This document shows, piece by piece, positions 8,010 through 17,272 of a DNA stretch of 64,000 nucleotides (the stretch's first letter is position 1; the number at the start of each line of letters is the position of its first letter). The stretch is from Halobiforma lacisalsi AJ5. Lineage in GTDB: Archaea; Halobacteriota; Halobacteria; Halobacteriales; Natrialbaceae. The position numbers and the translations under genes are program-made. Below the pieces are notes generated by a model. It searched no databases and was not told the DNA's origin. It saw nothing but the letters and a program-made list of their open reading frames with translations. The stretch covers positions 62,001 through 126,000 of the forward strand of contig NZ_CP019285.1 in NCBI RefSeq assembly GCF_000226975.2, in the 5' to 3' direction.

Positions 8010-8800
8010 TCGCTCTCACCTCCGTCGGTTGCGACACCGTCAGGATTGCCGACTTCCCTCTGTTCGGTTCCGCCCGGCGGCTCGTAGGTAATCTCCCCAC
8101 GCCGGTCCGGTGGATCCTCGAGTTCGCTCTCCATCTCGTTCCCCAGGTGGTTTCGGCCGGGTGTCATCTCCCCGCTGATGTAGTAGGTGTTCGGATCCGT
8201 CTCGAGATCCTCGAGGAGTTGTTTCGATTCGTACTTCCGGACGTACCGCGAGACCGTGCTGTCGGGGTCGTCGAGGTCGCCGAAGATCCGGGCGCTCGAG
8301 GGACACGCGATCGTACAGGCCGGATCGAGCCCCTCGTCGAGCCGGTGACTACAGAACGTACACTTCTCGACGACGCCCCGTTCGCGCTGCTCGACGTTGC
8401 CCGTCCCGTCCGGAGCCGGCGACTGCGGCTCGTCGTAGTTGAATACCCGTGCGTTGTACGGGCAAGCGCTCATACAGTACCGACAGCCCATGCACTTGTC
8501 GTAGTCGATCGCCACGATGCCGTCGTCGCGCTTGTAGGTCGCGTTGACCGGGCACACCTTCACGCAGGGTGCGTTCTGGCAGTGCTGACAGGCCGTCGGC
8601 TGGTACTCCATCGAGAGCGTGCCGTCGCCGCCCTCTTCGGGGTATTCGCCTTCCGGCGTGTCCATCCCCTCGCCGCCGACGGTGAGGATCCGGTTCCAGG
8701 CGTTGCCGAGCGAGACGTTGTTCTCGTTCTTGCAGGCCACGGCACAGGCGTGACAGCCGATACACCGCTCCTGATCGATTACCATTCCGTAGTTCGTCAT
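8006..8800 (-). CDS. Four-cluster ferredoxin-like electron-transfer subunit (DmsB/NrfC type)
   Basis: The 264-residue protein has four cysteine groups: CIGCHACAVACKNEN near residue 15, CQHCQNAPCVKVCP, CMGCRYCMSACP, and CTFCSHRLDEGLDPACTIACP. This is the pattern that binds four Fe-S clusters in DmsB/NrfC/PsrB subunits. It links the membrane anchor to the Mo catalytic subunit and probably travels outside the membrane in complex with it, since it has no export signal of its own. It is coupled by ATGA overlaps to both neighbours. The C-terminal 45 residues are acidic and low in complexity. Confidence 0.93.
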   Translation of the reverse strand: MTNYGMVIDQERCIGCHACAVACKNENNVSLGNAWNRILTVGGEGMDTPEGEYPEEGGDGTLSMEYQPTACQHCQNAPCVKVCPVNATYKRDDGIVAIDYDKCMGCRYCMSACPYNARVFNYDEPQSPAPDGTGNVEQRERGVVEKCTFCSHRLDEGLDPACTIACPSSARIFGDLDDPDSTVSRYVRKYESKQLLEDLETDPNTYYISGEMTPGRNHLGNEMESELEDPPDRRGEITYEPPGGTEQREVGNPDGVATDGGESE

Positions 8801-11283
8801 TGTGCATCACCCCCAGTCGGGAGTTCCTCGAGCCAGTCCGGCGATTCCGGATCGTCGTACTGGCTCGTATCCACGTCCGCCGAGACGGGTTCGACCTCGA
8901 CGCGCGTGTCGTAGAAGGCGAAGTTCTCGATCGTCTCGCTGACCTCCGTGTGAGTGAGGTTGTTGTGGTGGCCCGCGACGTAGTCGTCGGCCCACCATCC
9001 CTGGTCGGTATTGACCATTCCCGGCCGGTAGGCGTCGTTGTACTTCGCTTTCACGACCATCTCCCCGCGGTCGTTGTAGACCCGGACGTAGTCCCCGTCA
9101 GAGATGCCACGTTCCCTGGCATCCTTCGGGTTGATGTCGAGTTCGGGTTCGGGGTTGAGTTCCCGCAGGGTCGGATTGCCGGCCCACTGCGAGTGGATCC
9201 GCCAGCGGCTATGGCCCTGCATGAACATCAGCGGATACTCATCGGCCTGTTCGTGATCATCTGCGGACAGGCCTTCGACCGGTTTCGGGACCTCGAGCGA
9301 GACGCCCTTTTCCGAGGGGGCGTCCTCGTCGTAAATCTCGAGACGGCCGGTCGACGTGTTGAACTCGTCGGTGAAGACGACTTCGTCCGTCTCGACGTGG
9401 ACCGTCCCTTTCTCGCGGAGTTCCTCGAAGGTGAAGCGATCCTCCGCCTCGAGTATCGTCCGCAGCAGTTCCGTCCGATCCCGCTCGAAGTGCTCGCCGT
9501 ATCCCAACCGTTCCGCGATTCGCGTGAGCATCCAGTGGTCGCTCTTCGAATCCCACAGCGGTTCGTGGGCCGGTTCGCGGTACATGACGTGGGGGTGTTC
9601 GCCGGCGCTGGTGATGTCCTCCCGCTCCGTCCAGTGGGATGCCGGCAAGACGATGTCGGCGTGCTGAACCGTCGGCGTATGGTGGATGTCGGCGACTGCA
9701 ACCAGATCGAGGTTCTCGAGCGCCTCGAGCCACCGCGTTCGGTCCGGCATCTGGTTGGCGACGAAGTTCGACGACTGTGCGTACATCATCTTGATCGGAT
9801 GCTCGTCGTCGCCCTCCATCGCCGAGAGGATCCCCTTCTGCTGGAGACTGCGAACCCCTGAGCTACCTTCGACTGTGCCGTAATCGCTGTTGTAGCCGGA
9901 GCCAGCGAACCGGCCGCCGGTGATCGAGCCGCTACGGCCGTAGTCTCCGGTCAGCGCCAGCAGGATTGCGTACGCCTGGCCGAAGATGTGGCCGTATTTA
10001 TACCGGTCGATGCCGAGGCCGGTCATTATTCCCCCAGGTCCGCGAGTGGCGAGCCAGCGAGCCGTCCGCCGGACGTTCTCGGCCTTGACTCCTGCCGTGT
10101 CTTCGATCGCCCCGGGTGCGTACTCGGCCGCGACGGCCTCGATCTCCGACAGTCCGGTCGCCACGTCGTATCCGTCGACCTCGTACTCTCCGAAGAGCGC
10201 GTATTCTCCGTGGGTTTCGGGCTCGAGCGGAACCGGCTCGCCGGTCTCCTCGTCGAGGGCGACGGGTGTTTCGTCGTCGCCGTCATCGAACACGTCACTC
10301 GTTTTGAGGAGTTCTCCAGTATCCTCTCGAACCAGCGCCGGCGCAAGCGTCCGTTCCCGCAGGAACGCTTCGTCGGCGAGTTCCTCCTCGAGAACGGTGT
10401 GGATCATTGCCAGCGCGAGGTAGACGTCTTTCCCCGGTTTCACTGGCAGCCACAGATCGGCCTTGGCCGCCGTCTGATTGTAAACCGGATCGATCACGAC
10501 GACCTTCGCGCCGTTTTCGATCGCATCGAGGAGGAAGCGGGCGTCCGGGTTCAGCCGGCTCCTGAAGACGTTTCCGCCCCAGATGACGACCGTGTTTGCG
10601 TTCTTGAGGTCGGTCCGCATGTTCGTCGGCGTATTGAAGTAGCCGGCCCCGGTGATACGACGGAAGCCCAAGCCGAGGTTGATGTCGATCGACCACGACA
10701 TCATCGTGCCGCCGAACAGATTGGCGAGACGGGAAAACACGGTCCCGTTGATCCCGCTCCCGCCGGATCCGAGTTCGAAGTAGACGCTCTCCGGAGCGTA
10801 CTCCTCGCGGATCCGTTCCATTCCGTCGGCGACGTAATCGAGCGCCTCGTCCCAGGACACCTGTTCGAAGTCGGCGTCCGGGCCGCGCCCTTCGGGGTTC
10901 GGCTCCTCCGGCGACCAGTCGCTTCGCACCATCGGATACTTCAACCGGTTCGGATTGTACGTCCGCTCGAGATGGGACTGACCCAGCGTACAGGCCCGCC
11001 TGAACTCCTCTCTATCTGGGACCTGCGGTTCGACTTTCCTGATCTGCCCGTCCCGAACGTGGACGTCGAGCGGACAGTGGCCCCGACAGTTCGGCGAACA
11101 GTAACTGCTGATGACCCTGTTCTCGTCGAGAAACTGCTCTACGGCGTGTGAGCTGTCTCCCTGCTGGAGCGACTGCAGGTACCGGTTGCCACCGATCCCC
11201 AGCACCCCGGCGGCTGCTCCAGCCGAAAGCAATACGGACCGTCTGCTCACTCCTGATTCAGTCCGCTCTTCCTGCTTACTCAT
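8797..11283 (-). CDS. Tat-exported molybdopterin oxidoreductase catalytic subunit (DmsA-like)
   Basis: The 828-residue protein opens with a Tat signal (SRRSVLLSAGAAAGVLGIGG, residues 13-32). The Fe-S motif follows at Cys62, Cys66, Cys70 and Cys98, and then the full Mo-bisMGD fold runs to a C-terminal dinucleotide-binding domain (FMQGHSRWRIHSQWAGN). DMSO/TMAO reductases, polysulfide reductases and related enzymes share this architecture. The operon layout (A, B, NrfD, TorD) and the HTH-10 regulator resemble haloarchaeal dms loci, so DMSO/TMAO respiration is a fair guess, but the substrate cannot be read from sequence. I chose the ATG at 11283 over the GTG three codons earlier; it overlaps the previous stop as ATGAGTAA. 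Confidence 0.9.
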   Translation of the reverse strand: MSKQEERTESGVSRRSVLLSAGAAAGVLGIGGNRYLQSLQQGDSSHAVEQFLDENRVISSYCSPNCRGHCPLDVHVRDGQIRKVEPQVPDREEFRRACTLGQSHLERTYNPNRLKYPMVRSDWSPEEPNPEGRGPDADFEQVSWDEALDYVADGMERIREEYAPESVYFELGSGGSGINGTVFSRLANLFGGTMMSWSIDINLGLGFRRITGAGYFNTPTNMRTDLKNANTVVIWGGNVFRSRLNPDARFLLDAIENGAKVVVIDPVYNQTAAKADLWLPVKPGKDVYLALAMIHTVLEEELADEAFLRERTLAPALVREDTGELLKTSDVFDDGDDETPVALDEETGEPVPLEPETHGEYALFGEYEVDGYDVATGLSEIEAVAAEYAPGAIEDTAGVKAENVRRTARWLATRGPGGIMTGLGIDRYKYGHIFGQAYAILLALTGDYGRSGSITGGRFAGSGYNSDYGTVEGSSGVRSLQQKGILSAMEGDDEHPIKMMYAQSSNFVANQMPDRTRWLEALENLDLVAVADIHHTPTVQHADIVLPASHWTEREDITSAGEHPHVMYREPAHEPLWDSKSDHWMLTRIAERLGYGEHFERDRTELLRTILEAEDRFTFEELREKGTVHVETDEVVFTDEFNTSTGRLEIYDEDAPSEKGVSLEVPKPVEGLSADDHEQADEYPLMFMQGHSRWRIHSQWAGNPTLRELNPEPELDINPKDARERGISDGDYVRVYNDRGEMVVKAKYNDAYRPGMVNTDQGWWADDYVAGHHNNLTHTEVSETIENFAFYDTRVEVEPVSADVDTSQYDDPESPDWLEELPTGGDAQ

Positions 11284-11536
11284 CGTCGTCACCCCCCTCG
11301 AGCGGCCGGTCGTCGACGCCGAACTCCTCGAGGACGGCGTCGTGATATTTCTCGTGGAACTCCGCTTCCGACATGCGACCCGCGCTGACCCGCACGGCGT
11401 CCCTGCTCATCTCCTTGCCGAGGTCCGTATCGTACGGACTCTCCTCGAGGAGGTCGTCGGCAGTCTCCTCCCAGACCGCGGGATCGACGCCGACGGCGTC
11501 CTCTTCGATCGGTTGCTCGTCGTCTGATGTTCCCAT
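11276..11536 (-). CDS. Small acidic protein leading the molybdoenzyme operon
   Basis: The 86-residue acidic protein has a conserved-looking central stretch (YDTDLGKEMSRDAVRVSAGR, then MSEAEFHEKYHDAVLEEFG). I have the impression that related short segments occur at the N-termini of haloarchaeal Fe-S ferredoxin subunits and as separate small proteins before molybdoenzyme genes; I cannot verify this here. There are no cysteines, so it does not hold a cluster itself. It overlaps the catalytic subunit by eight bases and shares its promoter, so a role in assembly or docking of the complex is likely. Exact function is unknown. Confidence 0.75.
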   Translation of the reverse strand: MGTSDDEQPIEEDAVGVDPAVWEETADDLLEESPYDTDLGKEMSRDAVRVSAGRMSEAEFHEKYHDAVLEEFGVDDRPLEGGDDDE

Positions 11537-11600
11537 CGTCGGCTCACCGTTCGTGGATAGCGGTCCTCGGCCGGAACCCCCGGCGGCAAACAGTTCACAC

Positions 11601-11608
11601 TTTTATAT
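11601..11608 (-). promoter_or_regulatory. TATA box of the molybdoenzyme operon
   Basis: On the minus strand the sequence reads ATATAAAA, about 65 bp before the ATG at 11536. It would place transcription start near 11577 and leave a leader of roughly 40 nt, which is long for this genome. Confidence 0.6.
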
Positions 11609-11648
11609 GGGGTCGCGTATCCGAACCGAATGCCCGGGCCGACGGCAA

Positions 11649-12788
11649 CTACTCCACGACGGCACCCGCCCACTCGAGGCCAAGCCCCTCGTGGACGAAG
11701 AACTCGAGGGCGTTGATCAGATAGTGAGCGATCACGACGACCAGGAAGCTCCCGGTAACCACGAATATCGCGGCGAGGACGAATCCCAGCAGGCCGGTGA
11801 CGACGACGCCGACCGAGCCCTGCATCCCGTGGCCGACGCCGAAGGCGATCGAAGAGAGGACGGCCAACAGCCAGGGGTCGATTCCGAACCCGGTCGAGAG
11901 CGCCCCGATCAGTGCCGCTCGAAAGAGCAGTTCCTCGAAGACCGCGATGACCGGCAGGACGCCGACCAGGAGAACGAACCACCCCTGGAGCGTCTCCGGC
12001 GCCAGCAGTTCCCGGAGCCGTTCGTCGTGGTCGAAGCCAAAGCGCGTGGCCGCGGCGGCGGCGATCTCGTTGCCGACGTACAGCGGGAGCCCCGCGAGGA
12101 GGCCCACGACCAATCCGGTCTCGAGGTAGGCGACGGAGAGGTCGATTCCCAGCGCCTCGAGCGGAATCCCCGTGTAGACGACCGCGCCGATCAGGACGAA
12201 CAGGAACAGCCCCTGTGAGAGCGCGACGTTGGCGAGCAACGCGCCGGTCGACAGCGATTCGGGATCGATCTCGCCCTGTTCACTTCCTTCCCGCATTCGG
12301 GGGCGTCCGCGCCGCTCCGGTGGGCGCGTCCGCGTTCGCGGTTCCGATCCCGGGGTGTCCGTGGTCGGCCGACCGGACTCTCCGGACTCGCCTCGAGCGT
12401 GGCGGTCGCGCGGGTCGGACGCGTCGCTTGCGGGGGACTCGCGGCCGGGACGCAGGTCCGGGTCTTCGGGTTCCGGACTCGAGTCAGTGGGTTCGACGCT
12501 GGATTCGGAGTCAGAGTCGAAACCGGGATCGGGACCGGGGACGGAACCGGAGTCAGGTCTCCGGCCCCGTCGCTCGTCGTCACGACGGCCGTTCCGACTC
12601 GAGCCCGAATCCCGCGGGACGCCGATCGACTCCGACTCGAGGTCGACGCTAGTGGGGGAGTCGGTCGGTTCCTCGGAGGGGTCGTCGCCGTCGCTCTCGG
12701 AAAACGTCGACTGCGTCAGATGCGATAAAACGAGCAGCAACACGAGGACGACGCCCGTTATCCCGGCGAACGTCGTCCAGTCTGCCAT
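11649..12788 (-). CDS. CPBP-family intramembrane metalloprotease
   Basis: The 379-residue protein has one N-terminal membrane segment (TFAGITGVVLVLLLVLSHL), then about 150 residues of charged, low-complexity linker. A multi-pass domain follows with the CPBP/Abi motifs EELLFRAALIG (EExxxR), FGVGHGMQG and HYLINALEF. Those motifs supply the Glu and His residues that bind zinc in Rce1-like proteases. It lies 3 bp after lonB on the same strand, so the two are almost certainly cotranscribed, pointing to membrane protein quality control. The long Ser/Asp/Pro/Arg linker is typical haloarchaeal disorder. Confidence 0.88.
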   Translation of the reverse strand: MADWTTFAGITGVVLVLLLVLSHLTQSTFSESDGDDPSEEPTDSPTSVDLESESIGVPRDSGSSRNGRRDDERRGRRPDSGSVPGPDPGFDSDSESSVEPTDSSPEPEDPDLRPGRESPASDASDPRDRHARGESGESGRPTTDTPGSEPRTRTRPPERRGRPRMREGSEQGEIDPESLSTGALLANVALSQGLFLFVLIGAVVYTGIPLEALGIDLSVAYLETGLVVGLLAGLPLYVGNEIAAAAATRFGFDHDERLRELLAPETLQGWFVLLVGVLPVIAVFEELLFRAALIGALSTGFGIDPWLLAVLSSIAFGVGHGMQGSVGVVVTGLLGFVLAAIFVVTGSFLVVVIAHYLINALEFFVHEGLGLEWAGAVVE

Positions 12789-12791
12789 CGA

Positions 12792-15032
12792 TTACTGCGG
12801 GCTCGGGTTCGATCCGCCGACGGGCTGTTGCTTGTCCAGCGCCGTTCCGGTGATCTGCTTGAGCCGATCGACCAGCGAGTCCTTCTTCGGTTCGCCCTGG
12901 AGGGCGACCTCGAGCACTTCGCTGATGTTCGCACACGGGACGATGTCGACCATCTCCTCGTACTCGTCTTCGATCATCACGTCCTGCTCGTTGGCCTTCG
13001 GGATGATGACCGTTTCACAGCCGGCCTTGGCGGCCGCTTCGATCTTGTGGGTGACTCCGCCGACCGGGAGCACGTCGCCCCGGACCGACAGCGAGCCGGT
13101 CATCGCGACCGACTGGTCGACCGGGATGTCCTCGAGGGCGGAGATGACGGCCGTCGCCACCGTGATGGAGGCGGAGTCGCCGTCGACGCCCTGCTGGCCG
13201 GCCTGGACGAACTGGATGTGGATGTCCTTCTCCGAGAGGTCGACGTCGGAGAACTTCTTGATGATCGCCGAGACGTTCTGGACGGACTCCTCGGCCATCT
13301 CCTGCAGTTTGCCGGTGGCGATCACCTGACCGCCGCCCTGTGCGGGCGCGATCTCGGCCATGACGGGGAGCATGATGCCCGAATCCTCACCCATGACGGC
13401 GAGCCCGTTGACGCGGCCCTCGACGCCGTCGTCGGTGACCTGCAACTCGTAGTCCTTGCGACGCTCGATGTAGTCGTCGGCGAGTTGCTGTTCGATCGAG
13501 CGCGAACGCTCCTTGGCCTGCAACACGTCGTCGCGGGTAGTGTACTCCCGATCCTCGGCGCGGGCGATGTCGCCGGCGACGCGGACCAGGCCACCGAGGC
13601 TGCGGAAGTGCAGCGTGAGGTGGTTCTTCCGGCCCGAGCGGCGCTTGGCCTCGAGGATGAGCTCCTCGACGGCGTCGTCCGTGAAGTGGGGAAGGCGGCC
13701 GTCGCGCTCGACTTCCTGGGCGACGAACCGGGCGTACTTCCGGCGCATCTCGGGGGTGTCCTCGATGGTATCGTCCATGTAGACCTCGTACCCGTACCCC
13801 TTGATACGGTTCCGGAGCGCCGGGTGCATGTTCTCCATCGCGTCGAGGTTCCCCGCCGCGATCATGACGAAGTCACAGGGGACGGGCTCGGTCTGGACCA
13901 TCGCGCCCGAGGAGCGCTCGGACTGGCCCGTAATGGAGAACTCGCCCTCCTGGATGGCCGTCATCAGCTTCTGCTGGGTGCGGATATCGAGGGTGTTGAT
14001 CTCGTCGACGAACAGCACGCCCTTGTTGGCCTTGTGGATGGAACCCGGTTCCACGCGGTCGTGGCTCGGCGTTTCCATGCCGCCGGACTGGAAGGGGTCG
14101 TGCCGGACGTCGCCCAGCAAGGCACCGGCGTGAGCGCCGGTCGCGTCCTCGAAGGGGGCCTGGCGCTTGTCGCCGTTGTCGACGATCATGTTGGGCACCA
14201 TCGCGTCCGTACCGCGGGAGGTGTACCGGAAGATCAGCCAGATGATACCGGCCGCGAGGATGCCAAGCAGGATGTTCGCCGTCAGGAGCGCGTACCCGAT
14301 GACGATCGCGATGATGATCCACATCAGGATCGATCGCATCTGGTTACGCTTGCGGGCTTCCTCCTTGTGGGCGTCGATGATCTGTTCGCCCTTCCCCGCG
14401 GGGACGGTCCGCACCTTCGGCGCGTTCCCGTCGTCGGGGTTGTGGTAGACGAGGACGTCCTGCAGGTCCTCCTGAGGCAGCAGTTGGCTCATCGCCTTCG
14501 CCAGCATCGACTTGCCCGTCCCGGGCGAGCCGATCATCATGACGTGGCGACGCTGCTTCGCTGCCTTGATGATGATATCTCGTGCTTCGTCCTGACCGAT
14601 GACCTGGTCGACGAGCCGGTCGGGAACCTCGATGTCGTCCGTCGTATCGATCTGGAGCCCGCCGAGAAGATCGTCTTCGGCGTTCTCCTCGTCGATCTCG
14701 ACGCCCGGATCGACGTCGACCTCGCTACCGAGGTCCTCGACGGTCTCGATATCGTCGTCGCCGCCGTCGTCGGTCGGAGACTCCGACTCGAGCGTCGACC
14801 TCGTTCCTGACTCGACGATGTCGGTCGAGTCCTCGTCGGCCCGGTCACCGTCCTCTTCGAGCGGCGACCGTGCTCCCTGACGCTCCGACTCGCGGTCGCT
14901 GTCAGCGCCGCGGTCTTGCTCCCTGCCGTCCGCCTCGGAACGGTCTCCCTGTTGGGGCCGTTCCTCGTCGGAGTCGGCCGCGGGCTCGGAGGCGTCTTCG
15001 GGAGGATCGTCAACGTTCGTATCGTTGCTCAT
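12792..15032 (-). CDS. lonB: Membrane-anchored ATP-dependent protease LonB
   Basis: LonB degrades misfolded and regulatory proteins at the membrane. Visible parts are: a very acidic extension of about 130 residues with no counterpart in typical LonB; Walker A GSPGTGKS at 168-175; two adjacent membrane segments around 235-275 (MWIIIAIVIGYALLTANILLG), inserted in the AAA+ domain; Walker B LFVDEINTLD; and the C-terminal Lon protease domain with catalytic Ser in GVDGDSASITVATA (near residue 635). The 746-residue length exceeds the usual 620-720 because of the acidic N-terminus. A TATA-like AGTATATCAG lies at about 15070. LonB is essential in Haloferax volcanii, where it controls carotenoid synthesis. 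Confidence 0.97.
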   Translation of the reverse strand: MSNDTNVDDPPEDASEPAADSDEERPQQGDRSEADGREQDRGADSDRESERQGARSPLEEDGDRADEDSTDIVESGTRSTLESESPTDDGGDDDIETVEDLGSEVDVDPGVEIDEENAEDDLLGGLQIDTTDDIEVPDRLVDQVIGQDEARDIIIKAAKQRRHVMMIGSPGTGKSMLAKAMSQLLPQEDLQDVLVYHNPDDGNAPKVRTVPAGKGEQIIDAHKEEARKRNQMRSILMWIIIAIVIGYALLTANILLGILAAGIIWLIFRYTSRGTDAMVPNMIVDNGDKRQAPFEDATGAHAGALLGDVRHDPFQSGGMETPSHDRVEPGSIHKANKGVLFVDEINTLDIRTQQKLMTAIQEGEFSITGQSERSSGAMVQTEPVPCDFVMIAAGNLDAMENMHPALRNRIKGYGYEVYMDDTIEDTPEMRRKYARFVAQEVERDGRLPHFTDDAVEELILEAKRRSGRKNHLTLHFRSLGGLVRVAGDIARAEDREYTTRDDVLQAKERSRSIEQQLADDYIERRKDYELQVTDDGVEGRVNGLAVMGEDSGIMLPVMAEIAPAQGGGQVIATGKLQEMAEESVQNVSAIIKKFSDVDLSEKDIHIQFVQAGQQGVDGDSASITVATAVISALEDIPVDQSVAMTGSLSVRGDVLPVGGVTHKIEAAAKAGCETVIIPKANEQDVMIEDEYEEMVDIVPCANISEVLEVALQGEPKKDSLVDRLKQITGTALDKQQPVGGSNPSPQ

Positions 15033-15273
15033 AGAACTCTGTTCGGTACCTGTTTCGAAGGGATTGCGACTGATATACTTTCTCCATGCGGAGCATGGTG
15101 TCGATTGCCTAAAACGACGCCCTCAGGCCTCGAAAACGCTGATCTGTGACAGCGGATCGGACCGTCCAGAGACCTAACCTTCGGCTGGCGCGGACGATCA
15201 GTCGGTGGGACGCCACGCCGGCGGCGAGCCGGAACTCGCCACGCTTAAGCGCCGCGCTCTTGCACTGTCCGTC

Positions 15274-15792
15274 ATGACCCGGGGGTTCTACATCGGCCGA
15301 TTTCAGCCGTTTCACAACGGCCACCGCAATATGGTCGAACGGATCGCTGAGGACGTCGACGAACTCGTACTCGGCATCGGGAGTGCCGACAACTCTCATA
15401 CCGTTCGTAACCCGTTTACGGCGGGCGAACGGATCATGATGATCACCAAGTCGCTGGTCGACATGGATCTGGTCACCTACGCCGTCCCCATCGAGGACCT
15501 CGAGCGTAACTCCGTGTGGGTGAGCCACGTCCAGAGCATGAGTCCGGACTTCGACGTCGCGTACTCGAACAATCCGCTGGTCATCCAGCTGTTCCGGGAG
15601 GCGGGTATCGAGATCCGCCAGTCGCCGATGTTCAACCGCGAAGTCCTCGAGGGCTCGGAGGTGCGCGAGCGGATGATAAACGACGGGGACTGGGAGTCGC
15701 TGGTCCCGGCCCCGGTCGTCGAGGTCGTCGACGAGATCGGGGGGATCGAGCGCATCCAGATGGTCAGCGATTCGGATTCGAACGGCCACTGA
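15274..15792 (+). CDS. nadM: Nicotinamide-nucleotide adenylyltransferase (archaeal NadM)
   Basis: This enzyme joins NMN and ATP to form NAD+. The 172-residue protein starts MTRGFYIGRFQPFHNGH, with the HxGH nucleotidyltransferase signature at residues 14-17. It has the second motif region (LEGSEVRERM) near residue 130 and SADNSHTVRNPFTAGER in between, as in archaeal NMNATs. An in-frame start 23 codons upstream exists, but the family begins at the ATG at 15274, and a TATA-like CTTAAG lies about 27 bp before it. It is followed at 73 bp by the SAM hydrolase gene on the same strand. Confidence 0.95.
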   Translation: MTRGFYIGRFQPFHNGHRNMVERIAEDVDELVLGIGSADNSHTVRNPFTAGERIMMITKSLVDMDLVTYAVPIEDLERNSVWVSHVQSMSPDFDVAYSNNPLVIQLFREAGIEIRQSPMFNREVLEGSEVRERMINDGDWESLVPAPVVEVVDEIGGIERIQMVSDSDSNGH

Positions 15793-15865
15793 CGCCGGCA
15801 GCGCACGCGCAGTTCGACCGCCGCGTACCGCATCGACTTTGATCGCCGCACCCGATGAGTCGTGT

Positions 15866-16702
15866 ATGATTACGCTCACGTCGGACTTCGGGACGCCGTA
15901 TCCCGCGGCGATGAAAGGCGTCGTCCTGCAGCGAACCGCATCAGAACCGCGGCTCGTCGACATCGGGCACGACTTCCCCCGGCAGGACGTGCGGGCGGCC
16001 GCGTTCTGGCTCCGCGAAGTGCTCCCGTACTATCCGCCGGCGACCCATCTGGTCGTCGTCGATCCCGGTGTCGGTACCGACCGGAACGCGCTCGTCGTGC
16101 GGGCCGGCGACCACGTCCTCGTCGGGCCGGACAACGGCGTGCTCCGACCGCCGGCGCGCCGGCTGGGCCCGGAGGGCGAAATCGAGGCCTACGTCGTCGA
16201 CGAAACCGTCCTCGAGTCGCCCGACCCGGCCAGCGGTGCGGCGACGGTGCCGACTGCCGACGCGGGCCCCGTCGGCCCCGCGAGCAACACCTTTCACGGC
16301 CGCGACGTCTTCGCCCCCGCGGCGGCCGACGTCCACGGCCTCGAGCCGGACGCCCTGGAGACGGTCGAGTTCCTTTCCCCCACCGACGAGTGGGTCGACC
16401 TCGAGTTCCCGGAGCCGACCGTCTCGGTGGACCGCGCGACCGGCGAGGTGCTGGTCGTCGACGACTTCGGCAACGTGATCACGAACGTGCCCGGCAGCTT
16501 CCTCGAGGGTCGGGACCGGATCGCGGCGGACGACGAGATCGTGCCCGTCGGCGACACGTTCGCCGCGGTGGGCGTCGGCGAGCGGCTGGCGACGGTCGGC
16601 AGCCACGGCTACGTCGAACTGGACGTCAACCAGGGTCGCGGCGACGAGGCGTTCGGCCTCGCGGTCGGCGACCGGGTCGTTCTCGAAGGGCTCGAGTCCT
16701 AA
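15866..16702 (+). CDS. SAM hydrolase (S-adenosyl-L-methionine hydroxide adenosyltransferase, DUF62)
   Basis: The protein has 278 residues and opens MITLTSDFGTPYPAAMKG, the hallmark of the DUF62/SAM-dependent halogenase-like fold. Further signatures are VVDPGVGTDRNALVV near residue 67, GPDNGVL, FHGRDVFAPAAADV and DDFGNVITNVP. Archaeal members hydrolyse SAM to adenosine and methionine. The start is the ATG at 15866; an in-frame codon 27 bases earlier would add nine unrelated residues. Its position next to nadM suggests nucleoside-cofactor turnover, but the two act on different substrates. Confidence 0.92.
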   Translation: MITLTSDFGTPYPAAMKGVVLQRTASEPRLVDIGHDFPRQDVRAAAFWLREVLPYYPPATHLVVVDPGVGTDRNALVVRAGDHVLVGPDNGVLRPPARRLGPEGEIEAYVVDETVLESPDPASGAATVPTADAGPVGPASNTFHGRDVFAPAAADVHGLEPDALETVEFLSPTDEWVDLEFPEPTVSVDRATGEVLVVDDFGNVITNVPGSFLEGRDRIAADDEIVPVGDTFAAVGVGERLATVGSHGYVELDVNQGRGDEAFGLAVGDRVVLEGLES

Positions 16703-16738
16703 CAGTTATTTGTCAGTCGGACGTATTGGACAGTCGAC

Positions 16739-17239
16739 ATGGAACTGGCCGTGCGTGAGGCGGTCGCTGGCGATGCCCACGACGTTCGCGACGTTCATCT
16801 GACGTCGATCGAAGGGCTAGCTGGACAGGCGTACACTGATGAGCAGATTCGAGCGTGGGCACACGACCGTGACCCGGAACAGTACCCGATCGACTCCGAG
16901 AAAACCGTGTTTCTCGTCGCCGAACACGACGAAGAAATCGTCGGCTTCGGCTGGATGAAGCCCAACGCAGACGACTACTTCCGGGCGGATATCGATGGGG
17001 AGATTACGGCGATCTACGTCCATCCGACAGTAGCTCGTAACGGCATCGGGACACGCATTTACGACGAGTTAGAAGCACGGGCCGTTCGAGCGGGCATTAC
17101 GTCGCTCGGGTTGTGGGCATCACTCAACGCCGTCCCGTTCTACCAGGCACAGGGATACGCCCGCGTGACGGACCACGTTCACGAGTATCACGGCAAAACG
17201 CTCACGCTCGTCGAAATGAAGAATCGGTCCGTCCGGTAA
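16739..17239 (+). CDS. GNAT-family N-acetyltransferase
   Basis: The protein has 166 residues with the GNAT fold: an N-terminal VREAVAGDAHDVRDVHLTS strand-helix, the acetyl-CoA motif A AIYVHPTVARNGIGTRIYDEL near residue 90 (R/QxxGxG/A as RNGIGT), and the C-terminal motif B NAVPFYQAQGYARV. The substrate cannot be read from sequence; small-molecule or protein N-termini are both possible. A TATA-like AGTTATTTG about 30 bp before the ATG indicates its own leaderless promoter. Codon use matches its neighbours less strictly, with more A/T at third positions than nadM. Confidence 0.88.
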   Translation: MELAVREAVAGDAHDVRDVHLTSIEGLAGQAYTDEQIRAWAHDRDPEQYPIDSEKTVFLVAEHDEEIVGFGWMKPNADDYFRADIDGEITAIYVHPTVARNGIGTRIYDELEARAVRAGITSLGLWASLNAVPFYQAQGYARVTDHVHEYHGKTLTLVEMKNRSVR

Positions 17240-17272
17240 TCCCTGAGAGAAAAGACGACCAGTCCGCACTCG

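Noticed and set aside
12828-14810. A 660-codon frame antisense to lonB
   Set aside because: No recognisable motif; the lonB frame has Walker A/B and Lon catalytic motifs.
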